The position numbers and the translations under genes are program-made. Below the pieces are notes generated by a model that saw nothing but the letters and a program-made list of their open reading frames with translations, did no database searches and was not told the origin of the DNA. Below, piece by piece: positions 56,984 through 64,000 of a stretch of DNA of 64,000 bases (within the stretch, counting starts at the first letter, position 1; each line of letters opens with the position of its first letter). The DNA comes from Szabonella alba (GTDB lineage Bacteria > Pseudomonadota > Alphaproteobacteria > Rhodobacterales > Rhodobacteraceae): positions 248,001-312,000 of the forward strand of contig NZ_JAESVN010000004.1 in the NCBI RefSeq assembly GCF_016765775.1, read 5' to 3'.

Positions 56984-57985
56984 ATGCGTCTTCCCATCCT
57001 CGCCCTGGCACTTTGCGGCACGGCCCTTCCTGCCCTCGCGCAGGAGGTGAATGTCTACACGACCCGCCAGCCCTTCCTGATCGAACCGGTGATGGAGGCT
57101 TTCACCGCCGAGACCGGCATCACCGTGAACCTGGCGCATATCGACAAGGGTCTGGTCGAACGCCTGAAATCCGAGGGTGACCGTTCGCCCGCCGATCTGG
57201 TGATGACCGTGGACATCGCCAACCTGCAGCAGATCGTCGATGCCGATGTGCTGCAGCCTGTGGACAATGAGACCCTGAAATCGGCCGTGCCCGAGGCGCT
57301 GCGCAGCCCCGATGACCTGTGGTTCGCACTGACCTCGCGCGCCCGCGTCGTCTATGCCTCGAAAGAGCGTGTCGCGGATGGCGAAGTCACCACCTATGAG
57401 GATCTGGCCTCGGACAAGTGGAAAGGCCGCATCTGCACCCGTCCCGGCGTGCATGACTACAACCTTGCCCTGCTGGCCGCCGTCATCGCGCATCAGGGCG
57501 AAGAGGCCGCCAAGGAATGGGCCGCCGGTCTGAAGGCCAATCTGGCACGCAAGCCCGAAGGCAATGACCGCGCGCAGGTCAAGGCGATCTGGGCGGGCGA
57601 ATGCGATATCAGCCTGACCAACACCTATTACATGGGTGCGATGCTGGCCGATGACGAGCAGAAGGCATGGGCGGAATCGGTCCGCATCGTCTTCCCGACC
57701 TTCGAGGATGGCGGCACCCATATCAATGTCTCGGGCGTCGCGATGACCAAATCCGCCCCGAACAAGGATGACGCGGTCAAGCTGATGGAGTTCCTTGTCT
57801 CGCCGGCGGCGCAGGCGATCTATGCCGAGGTGAACCATGAATACCCGGTTCTGGAAGGCGCCGATCTGTCGGAACTGGTCGCAAGCTGGGGTGAGATCAA
57901 TGCCGATGATGTCAATCTGACCGAACTGGCCAAACTGCGCCCGGCGGCGCTGCGGATCATGGAAGAAGTCGGCTACGACAACTGA
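56984..57985 (+). CDS. Fe(3+)-type ABC transporter substrate-binding protein
   Basis: The 333-residue protein has a signal peptide (1-19, CGTALPALAQ) and the FbpA/FutA-type periplasmic-binding fold: EVNVYTTRQPFLIEPVMEAF, DLVMTVDIANLQQIVDADVLQPV, YNLALLAAVIAHQGEEAAKEWAAGL and ISLTNTYYMG, whose tyrosines would coordinate iron. GAGG lies before the ATG at 56984. No permease or ATPase gene of an ABC system is next to it: mazG is upstream and a nucleoside hydrolase downstream. Confidence 0.9.
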   Translation: MRLPILALALCGTALPALAQEVNVYTTRQPFLIEPVMEAFTAETGITVNLAHIDKGLVERLKSEGDRSPADLVMTVDIANLQQIVDADVLQPVDNETLKSAVPEALRSPDDLWFALTSRARVVYASKERVADGEVTTYEDLASDKWKGRICTRPGVHDYNLALLAAVIAHQGEEAAKEWAAGLKANLARKPEGNDRAQVKAIWAGECDISLTNTYYMGAMLADDEQKAWAESVRIVFPTFEDGGTHINVSGVAMTKSAPNKDDAVKLMEFLVSPAAQAIYAEVNHEYPVLEGADLSELVASWGEINADDVNLTELAKLRPAALRIMEEVGYDN

Positions 57986-58012
57986 TCCCGGCCTGACCGA
58001 AAACCAAAGGGC

Positions 58013-58046
58013 GGGCGCGATTTTACCGGATGGACAAATCGCGCCC
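58013..58046. terminator. Perfect 11-bp hairpin after the binding-protein gene
   Basis: GGGCGCGATTT / AAATCGCGCCC with a 12-nt loop lies 28 nt after the stop. A C-rich tail follows instead of T, so on the + strand it is not a canonical terminator; it may also stabilise the mRNA 3' end. Confidence 0.65.
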
Positions 58047-58082
58047 CCTCCGCTTTCCTGACGCGAACGTTCAGGAGCGACC

Positions 58083-59042
58083 ATGACACCCTCCCCCCGC
58101 AAGATCATCATCGACACCGACCCCGGGCAGGATGACGCCGTGGCGATTCTGCTGGCGCTGGCTTCGCCGGACGAGCTTGAGGTGCTGGGACTCACGGCCG
58201 TTGCAGGCAATGTTCCCCTGCGCCTGACCGAACGCAATGCGCGCATCATCAGCGAACTGGCAGGCGCAGTGGATATGCCGGTCTATTCGGGATGCGACGC
58301 GCCGCTGCGGCGCAAACTGGTCACCGCCGAACATGTCCATGGCAAGACCGGGCTGGACGGGCCGCAACTGCCCGAACCGACCATGGCGCTGCGGCCCGGA
58401 CATGCGGTGGATTTCCTGATCGAGACGCTGCGACGAGAACCTTCAGGCACGGTTACGCTCTGCCCGCTGGGGCCGCTGACCAATATCGCGACGGCCCTGC
58501 AGCGTGCGCCCGACATCGCCGAAAGGGTGCAGCAGATCGTCCTGATGGGCGGGGCCTATTTCGAGGTGGGAAACATCACCCCGGCGGCGGAATTCAACAT
58601 CTTCGTCGATCCCGAGGCGGCCAAGATCGTGTTCGGCTCGGGCATCGACCTTGTGGTGGTGCCGCTGGATGTGACCCATAAGGCGCTGACGACAAAACCC
58701 CGGGTCGATGCCTTTCGCGCGCTTGGCACCGAGGTCGGGCGCATGGTGGCGGAATGGACCGATTTCTTTGAGCGATTCGACAAGGACAAATACGGAAGCG
58801 CAGGCGCGCCGTTGCATGACCCCTGTGTCATTGCCTGGCTGTTGTGGCCCGATCTGTTTTCAGGCCGCCGGATCAATGTGGAAATCGAGACCGGTTCGGA
58901 CCTGACCCTTGGCATGACCGTTGCCGACTGGTGGCATGTGACCGACCGCGCGCCCAATGCCCTGTTTCTGGGCGATGTCGATGCCGAGGGGCTTTTTGCG
59001 CTGCTGACCGAACGTCTGGCCCGCCTGCCGCTGCGCGGCTGA
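58083..59042 (+). CDS. Inosine/uridine-preferring nucleoside hydrolase family protein
   Basis: The 319-residue enzyme has the N-terminal calcium motif DTDPGQDDAVAILLAL (usual DxDPGxDD, with Gln where His is common), VTAEHVHGKTG, FNIFVDPEAAKIVF and the C-terminal Asp in LHDPCVIAWLL. It should cleave nucleosides to base and ribose in the cytoplasm (no signal peptide). AGGAG is 6 nt before the ATG. It converges with the dehydratase gene at 59132. Confidence 0.93.
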   Translation: MTPSPRKIIIDTDPGQDDAVAILLALASPDELEVLGLTAVAGNVPLRLTERNARIISELAGAVDMPVYSGCDAPLRRKLVTAEHVHGKTGLDGPQLPEPTMALRPGHAVDFLIETLRREPSGTVTLCPLGPLTNIATALQRAPDIAERVQQIVLMGGAYFEVGNITPAAEFNIFVDPEAAKIVFGSGIDLVVVPLDVTHKALTTKPRVDAFRALGTEVGRMVAEWTDFFERFDKDKYGSAGAPLHDPCVIAWLLWPDLFSGRRINVEIETGSDLTLGMTVADWWHVTDRAPNALFLGDVDAEGLFALLTERLARLPLRG

Positions 59043-59131
59043 CGGGGTGCTGGACGGCAGAATGGACGGGGGGATGGACGGGGGCGGGCGGAGCAGTTAG
59101 GGGCTGCCCCTGCCTGCCAACGGGCGCCGGT

Positions 59132-60304
59132 CTACCAATGGGCGATAGTGCCATCGGGCAGCACCGCCTCAAGCGCCGGAATGACCTCGGGTTCGAATGG
59201 ATGGCACGCGGCGGCCTTTTCGTCGATTTCGATGCCATAGCCCGGCGCTTCGGGCACTTCCCATGCGCCATCGACAAGCCGCATCGGGTGGCTGAAAATC
59301 TCATCGAACCACGGCACCAGTCCGACGGCCTCTTCCTGAATGACGAAATTCGGGGTCGCCACGTCGAAATGCAGCGCCACGCTGCCCGCGACCGGGCCCA
59401 TCGGGTTATGCGGCGCAATGCCCATCTGCCCGGCCTCGGCAATTGCCGCAATCCGGCGCCCGCCGGTCAGCCCGCCGCAATGACTCAGATCCGGCTGGAT
59501 ATGGGCGACCGCGCCCAGTTCAGCCAGTTCGGCAAATTCGCGCGGCGTGAACAGCCGCTCACCGGTTGCCAGCGGACAATCCACCCGCCGCGCCAGTGCG
59601 GCCATCGCGGCGGCATTGCCGGGCTGGATCGGTTCCTCGATGAACAGGGGCCGGATCGGGGCGATCACGTCGATAAAGGCCTTGGCGGTATCGGCATTGG
59701 CCGGACGGCCATGGAAATCGGTCATGATCGCGACATCGGGCCCCACCCTTTCGCGCACGGCCTGCGCCAGTTTCTCGACATGCAGCACGTCGCGCAGCGG
59801 GGCCTCATAGGCGCAATAGGGCACGAAACCCAGCTTGACGGCATTGTAGCCCATTTCGACGGTTTCCTGCACCGCATCGCAAAAGGCGCTGATATCCCCG
59901 GTGCCGACCTGCGCCCCGATCCGGGCACGGCGCAGATGGGTATAGACGCGCACATGGTCGCGCACCCGCCCGCCCAGCAATTGCCAGACCGGCACGCCCA
60001 GATCCTTGGCCTTGATATCCCACAGTGCCTGATCAATCGCCGAAACCGCCGAAAGCCCGATCGCCCCCAGTGGCCAGAAGCTGAATTTCGTCATCTTTGC
60101 GAAAAGATGCTCAATCCGGCGCGGATCCTCGCCGACCACGAATTGTGCCAGATCCTCGACCGCCCCTGTCACCGCGCGGGTCTTCCATTCCAGCGTTGCC
60201 TCACCCCAGCCATGCAACCCGGGCTGATCGGTCTGGACCTTCACGAAAATCCAGTTGCGGTGGATGGCGTTCACGACAACGGTGCTGATGCCGGTAATCT
60301 TCAT
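59132..60304 (-). CDS. Enolase-superfamily sugar-acid dehydratase (galactonate dehydratase-like)
   Basis: The 390-residue protein belongs to the mandelate racemase/muconate-lactonizing group. Metal ligands are Asp196 (DFHGR), Glu223 or Glu224 (FIEEP) and Glu249 (ATGERLF); His198 and His299 (IAPHNPMGP) are the acid/base pair, an arrangement like D-galactonate dehydratase. It lies 45 nt behind dctM on the same strand, so it probably acts on the acid imported by the TRAP system. The exact sugar acid is unproven. Confidence 0.88.
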   Translation of the reverse strand: MKITGISTVVVNAIHRNWIFVKVQTDQPGLHGWGEATLEWKTRAVTGAVEDLAQFVVGEDPRRIEHLFAKMTKFSFWPLGAIGLSAVSAIDQALWDIKAKDLGVPVWQLLGGRVRDHVRVYTHLRRARIGAQVGTGDISAFCDAVQETVEMGYNAVKLGFVPYCAYEAPLRDVLHVEKLAQAVRERVGPDVAIMTDFHGRPANADTAKAFIDVIAPIRPLFIEEPIQPGNAAAMAALARRVDCPLATGERLFTPREFAELAELGAVAHIQPDLSHCGGLTGGRRIAAIAEAGQMGIAPHNPMGPVAGSVALHFDVATPNFVIQEEAVGLVPWFDEIFSHPMRLVDGAWEVPEAPGYGIEIDEKAAACHPFEPEVIPALEAVLPDGTIAHW

Positions 60305-60349
60305 TCTGTTTTCTCGCCTTGAAGGAAAAGGGCCGGACCTGCCGGAGCG

Positions 60350-61624
60350 TCAGTTGAGCAGACCGGGAAGGTAGCTGGAGATGCCGGGAACCAGACAAAG
60401 GATTGCAATGGCCGCAAGCTGTGCCAGAAGGAAGGGAAGCAGCGCCCGGATCAGCGGCATCAGCCTGACCCGGCCCACCCGCATCACCACAAACAGCACC
60501 ACCCCCACCGGTGGCGTCACCAGACCAATGGCCAGCGTCAGCATGATGATCATGGCCGCCTGCAACGGGTCGATGCCCAGCTCACGCACCATCGGCATCA
60601 GAAGCGGCGCAAAGATCAGGATCGCAGCGCCGATATCAAGGAAGGTCCCCAGCAGCAGCATAAGAAGGGCGACCGCGAAAAGGAACAGCACCGGGCTGTC
60701 CTGAAAATAGCCAGCCCCCGCCGAAACCCAGCCCGCGATCCCCAGAAGGTTCAACGCGTAGGACAGGATCGTGGCCGCCGCGACCAGCAGATAGATGCTG
60801 GCCGAGGTGCGCGCCGCCCGCAGGAAAGCCAGCCAGAGCCCGCGCAGCGTCATCGCGCGGAACACGACCACCGACAGGAAGATCGCATAGGCCACCGCGA
60901 TACCGCCGCCCTCGGTCGCGGTATAGATGCCTGTCAGCATGCCGCCCACGATCAGCACAGGCAGGGTCATCACCGCCAGCGCCTCGATCCCCATGCGCAG
61001 CATGCCCTCGGGCGGGATGGAAACCGGGCGCGGCTTGGGCACGCGGCCGCGCAACGCATCGACCGCGACCACCGCACAGCAGGCCCCCGCCAGCAGCAGC
61101 CCCGGCAGGATCCCCGCCAGAAAGAGGTCGATCACCGAAAGCCCGGTAACAGCGGCCATGATGATCGCAAGACCCGAGGGCGGGATGATCGGCCCCACCA
61201 CCGACGAGGCCGCCGTGACGGCTGCCGAATATTCGCGTGTATACCCCTCTTTCGGCATTTCCTCGGTAAAGACCCGGCCCAGGGCCGCAGCATCGGCTAC
61301 TGCCGAACCCGAGATCCCGGCGAAAAGAACCGAGGTGCCGATATTGGCAAAGGCGGTGCCGCCGCGCAGCCAGCTTGTCGCCATCGAAGCGATTGAGATC
61401 AGCCGCGCGGTGATGCCGCCCTGGCTCATGATTTCGGCGGCAAGGATGTAGAAGGGCACCGCCAGAAAGATGAAACTGTCGACCCCTGTGAAAAGCCGCG
61501 TCGCCGTCACGCTGAGTGGGATGCCCGCGATCCAGACGCCGAGGACCCCCGCAAGGCCGATGGAAAAGGCGACCGGCACACCGACGAACAGCAGGCCAAG
61601 GCCCAGAATGGCAACCCAGAGCAT
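60350..61624 (-). CDS. dctM: TRAP transporter large permease
   Basis: The 424-residue protein has about 12 membrane helices and the TRAP large-subunit signatures AVPFYILAAEIMSQGGIT, FAGISGSAVADAAALGRV, SSVVGPIIPPSGLAIIM and GLVTPPVGVVLFV. It is the sodium-coupled channel unit. Its ATG shares one base with the dctQ stop (TGATG), so the two are co-translated. Confidence 0.95.
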   Translation of the reverse strand: MLWVAILGLGLLFVGVPVAFSIGLAGVLGVWIAGIPLSVTATRLFTGVDSFIFLAVPFYILAAEIMSQGGITARLISIASMATSWLRGGTAFANIGTSVLFAGISGSAVADAAALGRVFTEEMPKEGYTREYSAAVTAASSVVGPIIPPSGLAIIMAAVTGLSVIDLFLAGILPGLLLAGACCAVVAVDALRGRVPKPRPVSIPPEGMLRMGIEALAVMTLPVLIVGGMLTGIYTATEGGGIAVAYAIFLSVVVFRAMTLRGLWLAFLRAARTSASIYLLVAAATILSYALNLLGIAGWVSAGAGYFQDSPVLFLFAVALLMLLLGTFLDIGAAILIFAPLLMPMVRELGIDPLQAAMIIMLTLAIGLVTPPVGVVLFVVMRVGRVRLMPLIRALLPFLLAQLAAIAILCLVPGISSYLPGLLN

Positions 61625-62172
61625 CAGACGGCCCCTCCCTGCCCGTTCGACAGGCCATCGGCCTCATCGGGCCGGTCGGGTTCAAACCCGGTCAGCCAGC
61701 TCAGCGCGATCTGCACCAGCATCAGCACCGCCCCGACCGGCAGCGCCGCATAGGGCAGGATCATCGGAATGCCCGAGGCCGGTGCGACCTGTGCCGCATT
61801 GCGCAGCGCCAGCGGATAGCCATAGATCAGGATCACGACGCAGAAAATTCCTGCGACCGAGTAGAGCCCCGATTTCACGAAGCGCACGAAACGCGGGCGC
61901 ACAAGGGTTTCCAGCGCCTCGATGCCCATATGTTCCAGCCGGAAGATGCAGGCGACACTGCCCAACATCATCAGCCAGATCATCGAATAGCGCATGACTT
62001 CCTCGGTCCAGCTGAAGCCTGTGCTGAAGAAATAGCGCCCGCCCACCTGCGTCAGGTTCAGCAATGTGACAAGGATCATCAGCAGGCAGGCCGCAATCTC
62101 GGTGCTGCGCGCCAGCCCCCGCGCCAGCAGAAGTGCTGGAGCCTGCACCGATGTCAGGACATGATGGGTCAT
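61624..62172 (-). CDS. dctQ: TRAP transporter small permease
   Basis: The 182-residue protein has four membrane helices (for example CLLMILVTLLNLTQVGGRYFF and IPMILPYAALPVGAVLMLVQIAL) and the DctQ signature FSWTEEVMRYSMIWLMMLGS. It partners DctM in the membrane. Confidence 0.93.
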   Translation of the reverse strand: MTHHVLTSVQAPALLLARGLARSTEIAACLLMILVTLLNLTQVGGRYFFSTGFSWTEEVMRYSMIWLMMLGSVACIFRLEHMGIEALETLVRPRFVRFVKSGLYSVAGIFCVVILIYGYPLALRNAAQVAPASGIPMILPYAALPVGAVLMLVQIALSWLTGFEPDRPDEADGLSNGQGGAV

Positions 62173-62308
62173 CGCGATCCCCTGTCTGTCGCCCCGCGGG
62201 ACGGATCTGCGGATTGAATTGCATTGGACTGTAAGGCAGGTCGATCAGATCCCGGCCCATCGAAACCCGGCCCGCAGATCGCGGACCGGGCTGCGGGCCG
62301 GGGCCGGT

Positions 62309-63337
62309 TCACTCGCCGTAAAGCTCGGCCTTGGCGGCGTCGACCGTTGCGATCAGGTCATCGACCAGTTCATCGCCGACCCGGCTGCGGATGAAGGTCA
62401 GGACAGGCGGCTGGGTGATTTCCTTGAAAGCCGCCTTTTCGGCGGGGGTCGAGACATGGATTTCCATGCCCAGTTCCTCGGCCAGACGGCGGCTGTAGCG
62501 CCAGTCGCCTTCGGTTTTCTGCAGGTTTTCGGTCCAGGCCATCAGGCTGGCCGCATCGCGGATCACCTGCTGATGCCCGGGATCAAGCGCGGCGAACCAC
62601 GCCTCATTGGCGATGATGACATGCAGGCCGAACGTGTGTTCGTTCAGCGTATAGTATTTCTGCACTTCACCATGACCGCCGGTATAGACCACCGCAGGCG
62701 GGTTTTCCTGCCCGTCCACCACGCCCTGACGCAGCGCCATCACCACCTCGGCGCCGCTGATCGGCACGGCGGTCGCCCCCAGAGAATTGACCATTTCCAT
62801 ATAGACCGGGCTTTCCATCGTGCGGATCTTCAGCCCTGCCATATCCTCGGGATTGACCAGCGGACGGACATTGTTGGTGAAGGACCGGAACCCGTTCTGC
62901 GAAAAGGCCAGCGCGCGGATGCCCGTCGTTTCCAGCATATCGGCCTTCATGCGCTCGGCAAAATCGCTTTCCAGCACTTTCCAGGCCAGCGGCGCGGATT
63001 CGAAGAGATAGGGAACCGACCAGACCTGCATCGGCGGATAGAATCCCGCCATCGCCCCATCGGCCGGCAGGCTGAGTTCCAGACTGCCCTGCTGGACCAT
63101 CTCGATCATCTCGCGCTCACCGCCCAACTGGTTGTTGGGGAACAGCCGCACGGTGATCTCGCCATTGGTCTTGAACTCGACATAGTCCTTGAAACGGACA
63201 AGGGCATTGTATTCGGGGGAGTCCCCCTCGGGCATGCCGATCCCGAACTTGATCTCGGTTGCCGCAGCGCCGGAAAGGCCAAGCAGCGAGGTTGCGGCAG
63301 CCATAGCCGCCGCGCGGAACGCGGTCGTCAGGGTCAT
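62309..63337 (-). CDS. dctP: TRAP transporter substrate-binding protein
   Basis: The 342-residue periplasmic protein has a signal peptide (about 1-28) and the DctP fold, with GLKIRTMESPVYMEMVNSLGA containing the Arg that binds the substrate carboxylate, and VVMALRQGVVDGQENP. The ATG at 63337 follows GGAGGAGG with a 5-nt spacer. Gap to dctQ 136 nt. The dehydratase behind dctM suggests a hexonate as ligand (inferred). Confidence 0.93.
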   Translation of the reverse strand: MTLTTAFRAAAMAAATSLLGLSGAAATEIKFGIGMPEGDSPEYNALVRFKDYVEFKTNGEITVRLFPNNQLGGEREMIEMVQQGSLELSLPADGAMAGFYPPMQVWSVPYLFESAPLAWKVLESDFAERMKADMLETTGIRALAFSQNGFRSFTNNVRPLVNPEDMAGLKIRTMESPVYMEMVNSLGATAVPISGAEVVMALRQGVVDGQENPPAVVYTGGHGEVQKYYTLNEHTFGLHVIIANEAWFAALDPGHQQVIRDAASLMAWTENLQKTEGDWRYSRRLAEELGMEIHVSTPAEKAAFKEITQPPVLTFIRSRVGDELVDDLIATVDAAKAELYGE

Positions 63338-63476
63338 TGGATCCTCCTCCATATGTCCGGCAGGTCAGGCGCAGGTCTTGATGCTTGCTGTCCGAGCGTT
63401 GCCAGTGCAGGCCATGTGGCGCTACATAGAGGCAGGATGCCGCTTTCTAGATCATATGTAAAGATGGGTTGAGCCT
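63338..63476. promoter_or_regulatory. Divergent control region of the TRAP operon and its GntR regulator
   Basis: CATATGT occurs twice, at 63350-63356 and 63453-63459, about 103 bp apart in the spacer. These may be half-sites for the GntR regulator, but no full operator palindrome is evident. Confidence 0.35.
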
Positions 63477-64000
63477 TTGAACCGCAATCTTCCGACTGGC
63501 GAAGACGCAGCGCCGCCGCGTCTCGTGCTCAGGATTCCGAATGAACTTGCCTCATCCCTGCCCACCGGCGCGGCGCGGCAGGCGGTCGAGGTTCTGGGGC
63601 GCCGGATCACCAATGATGTCTATCTGCCCGAGGCGGTCATGCCGACGGAGGAAGAGCTTGCCACCTCGCTGGGGGTTAGCCGTGCCACCGTGCGTGACGC
63701 GGTCAAGGTCTTGTCGGGCAAGGGACTTCTGCGCACCGCGCGGCGCTATGGAACGCGGGTGCGTCCGGTCGATGAATGGAACCTGACCGACGGCGATGTG
63801 GTATCATGGCATGACCCCGCGCATCCGCGCATCCGGCGTATCTTTGCCGAAACCACCGAATTGCGCAGCATTCTGGAACCGGCGGCGGCGGCCCTTGCCG
63901 CAAGGCGCGCGACCGAGGGTGAAACGCGGCTGCTGCTTGCCGCCGCCAATGCGATCCATCCCGGTGAGGTGGATGTCGAAGCGCTGTTCGCCGCCGACTG
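63477..64000 (+). CDS. FadR-type GntR transcriptional regulator, N-terminal part (cut by window end)
   Basis: Visible residues include the winged helix MPTEEELATSLGVSRATVRD followed by AVKVLSGKGLLRTARRYG, with the short beta-wing after it, and the beginning of the helical FCD ligand domain (TTELRSILEPAAAALAARRAT). No in-frame ATG precedes the HTH; TTG at 63477 is the best candidate start, with no good ribosome-binding site, and GTG at 63525 is another. Divergent from the TRAP operon, so it is its likely local regulator, as DgoR is for galactonate genes. The 3' part lies beyond the window. Confidence 0.85.
   Translation, partial: MNRNLPTGEDAAPPRLVLRIPNELASSLPTGAARQAVEVLGRRITNDVYLPEAVMPTEEELATSLGVSRATVRDAVKVLSGKGLLRTARRYGTRVRPVDEWNLTDGDVVSWHDPAHPRIRRIFAETTELRSILEPAAAALAARRATEGETRLLLAAANAIHPGEVDVEALFAAD

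Noticed and set aside
59043-59131. Short GGACGG-rich tandem stretch after the nucleoside hydrolase gene
   Set aside because: Only two to three imperfect units of a low-complexity GC-rich sequence; too short to call a repeat with a role.
1-64000. CRISPR array, toxin-antitoxin pair, defence system or prophage
   Set aside because: I looked for regularly spaced repeats, paired small genes and phage or nuclease motifs and found none. Nearly all genes match known housekeeping or metabolic families.

Overview
The window comes from a high-GC alphaproteobacterium, most likely a Rhodobacteraceae member close to Paracoccus or Rhodobacter. The evidence is the C4-type 5-aminolevulinate synthase (hemA), a GTTC-N7-GTTC LexA site in front of uvrA, the NDUFA12-type complex I accessory protein, the DUF4167 protein, the gene orders amiC-mrcA-prfB and accB-accC-aat / DUF2155-NDUFA12, and a TRAP transporter. 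It reads as ordinary chromosome: I saw no insertion sequence, prophage, CRISPR array or plasmid gene, and no broken gene. Only the genes at the two edges are cut.

Layout. 1-6000: a partial CBS-domain gene, a LysR regulator, and a divergent valine-catabolism set: mmsA, isobutyryl-CoA dehydrogenase, 3-hydroxyisobutyryl-CoA hydrolase and mmsB, the last three translationally coupled by ATGA overlaps. 6000-14000: uvrA with an SOS box, an MFS transporter, lpdA, a DUF924 protein and a second MFS transporter. 14000-22400: queA coupled to a giant AsmA/DUF3971 envelope protein, bcp, a DUF455 ferritin-like protein, and an M23 peptidase-bactofilin pair closed by a clear terminator. 22600-34500: prfB, mrcA, amiC, an aminotransferase, a DsbA-family oxidoreductase, ispG, a RodZ-like protein, hemA with an FNR-like site, and a secreted unknown. 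tRNA-Asp lies at 34750 behind a good promoter. 35000-41800: preA-preT (pyrimidine reduction), accB-accC-aat, DUF2155, NDUFA12 and a RidA protein. 41800-50000: clpX, clpP, a CAP-domain protein, an EnvZ-type kinase, an MBL hydrolase, DUF4167, prmC-prfA. 50000-59000: an AI-2E-type permease, an omega-aminotransferase, an agmatinase-family ureohydrolase, DUF1499, an M20D amidohydrolase, mazG, an iron-type binding protein without permease, and a nucleoside hydrolase. 59000-64000: a sugar-acid dehydratase, TRAP dctM-dctQ-dctP, and a divergent FadR-type GntR regulator cut by the window edge.

How the genes work together. Four units show clear joint logic: valine breakdown to propionyl-CoA; cell-wall building and remodelling (M23, bactofilin, PBP1A, amidase, RodZ-like); translation termination (prfB, prfA with its methylase prmC); and TRAP import plus dehydration of a hexonate-like sugar acid under a local GntR regulator.

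The most interesting non-coding signal is a GC-rich intergenic element present three times (2746, 10262, 53135). Each copy holds two adjacent hairpins. One of them keeps its six-pair stem through compensatory base changes. I found no convincing undescribed multi-gene system here.
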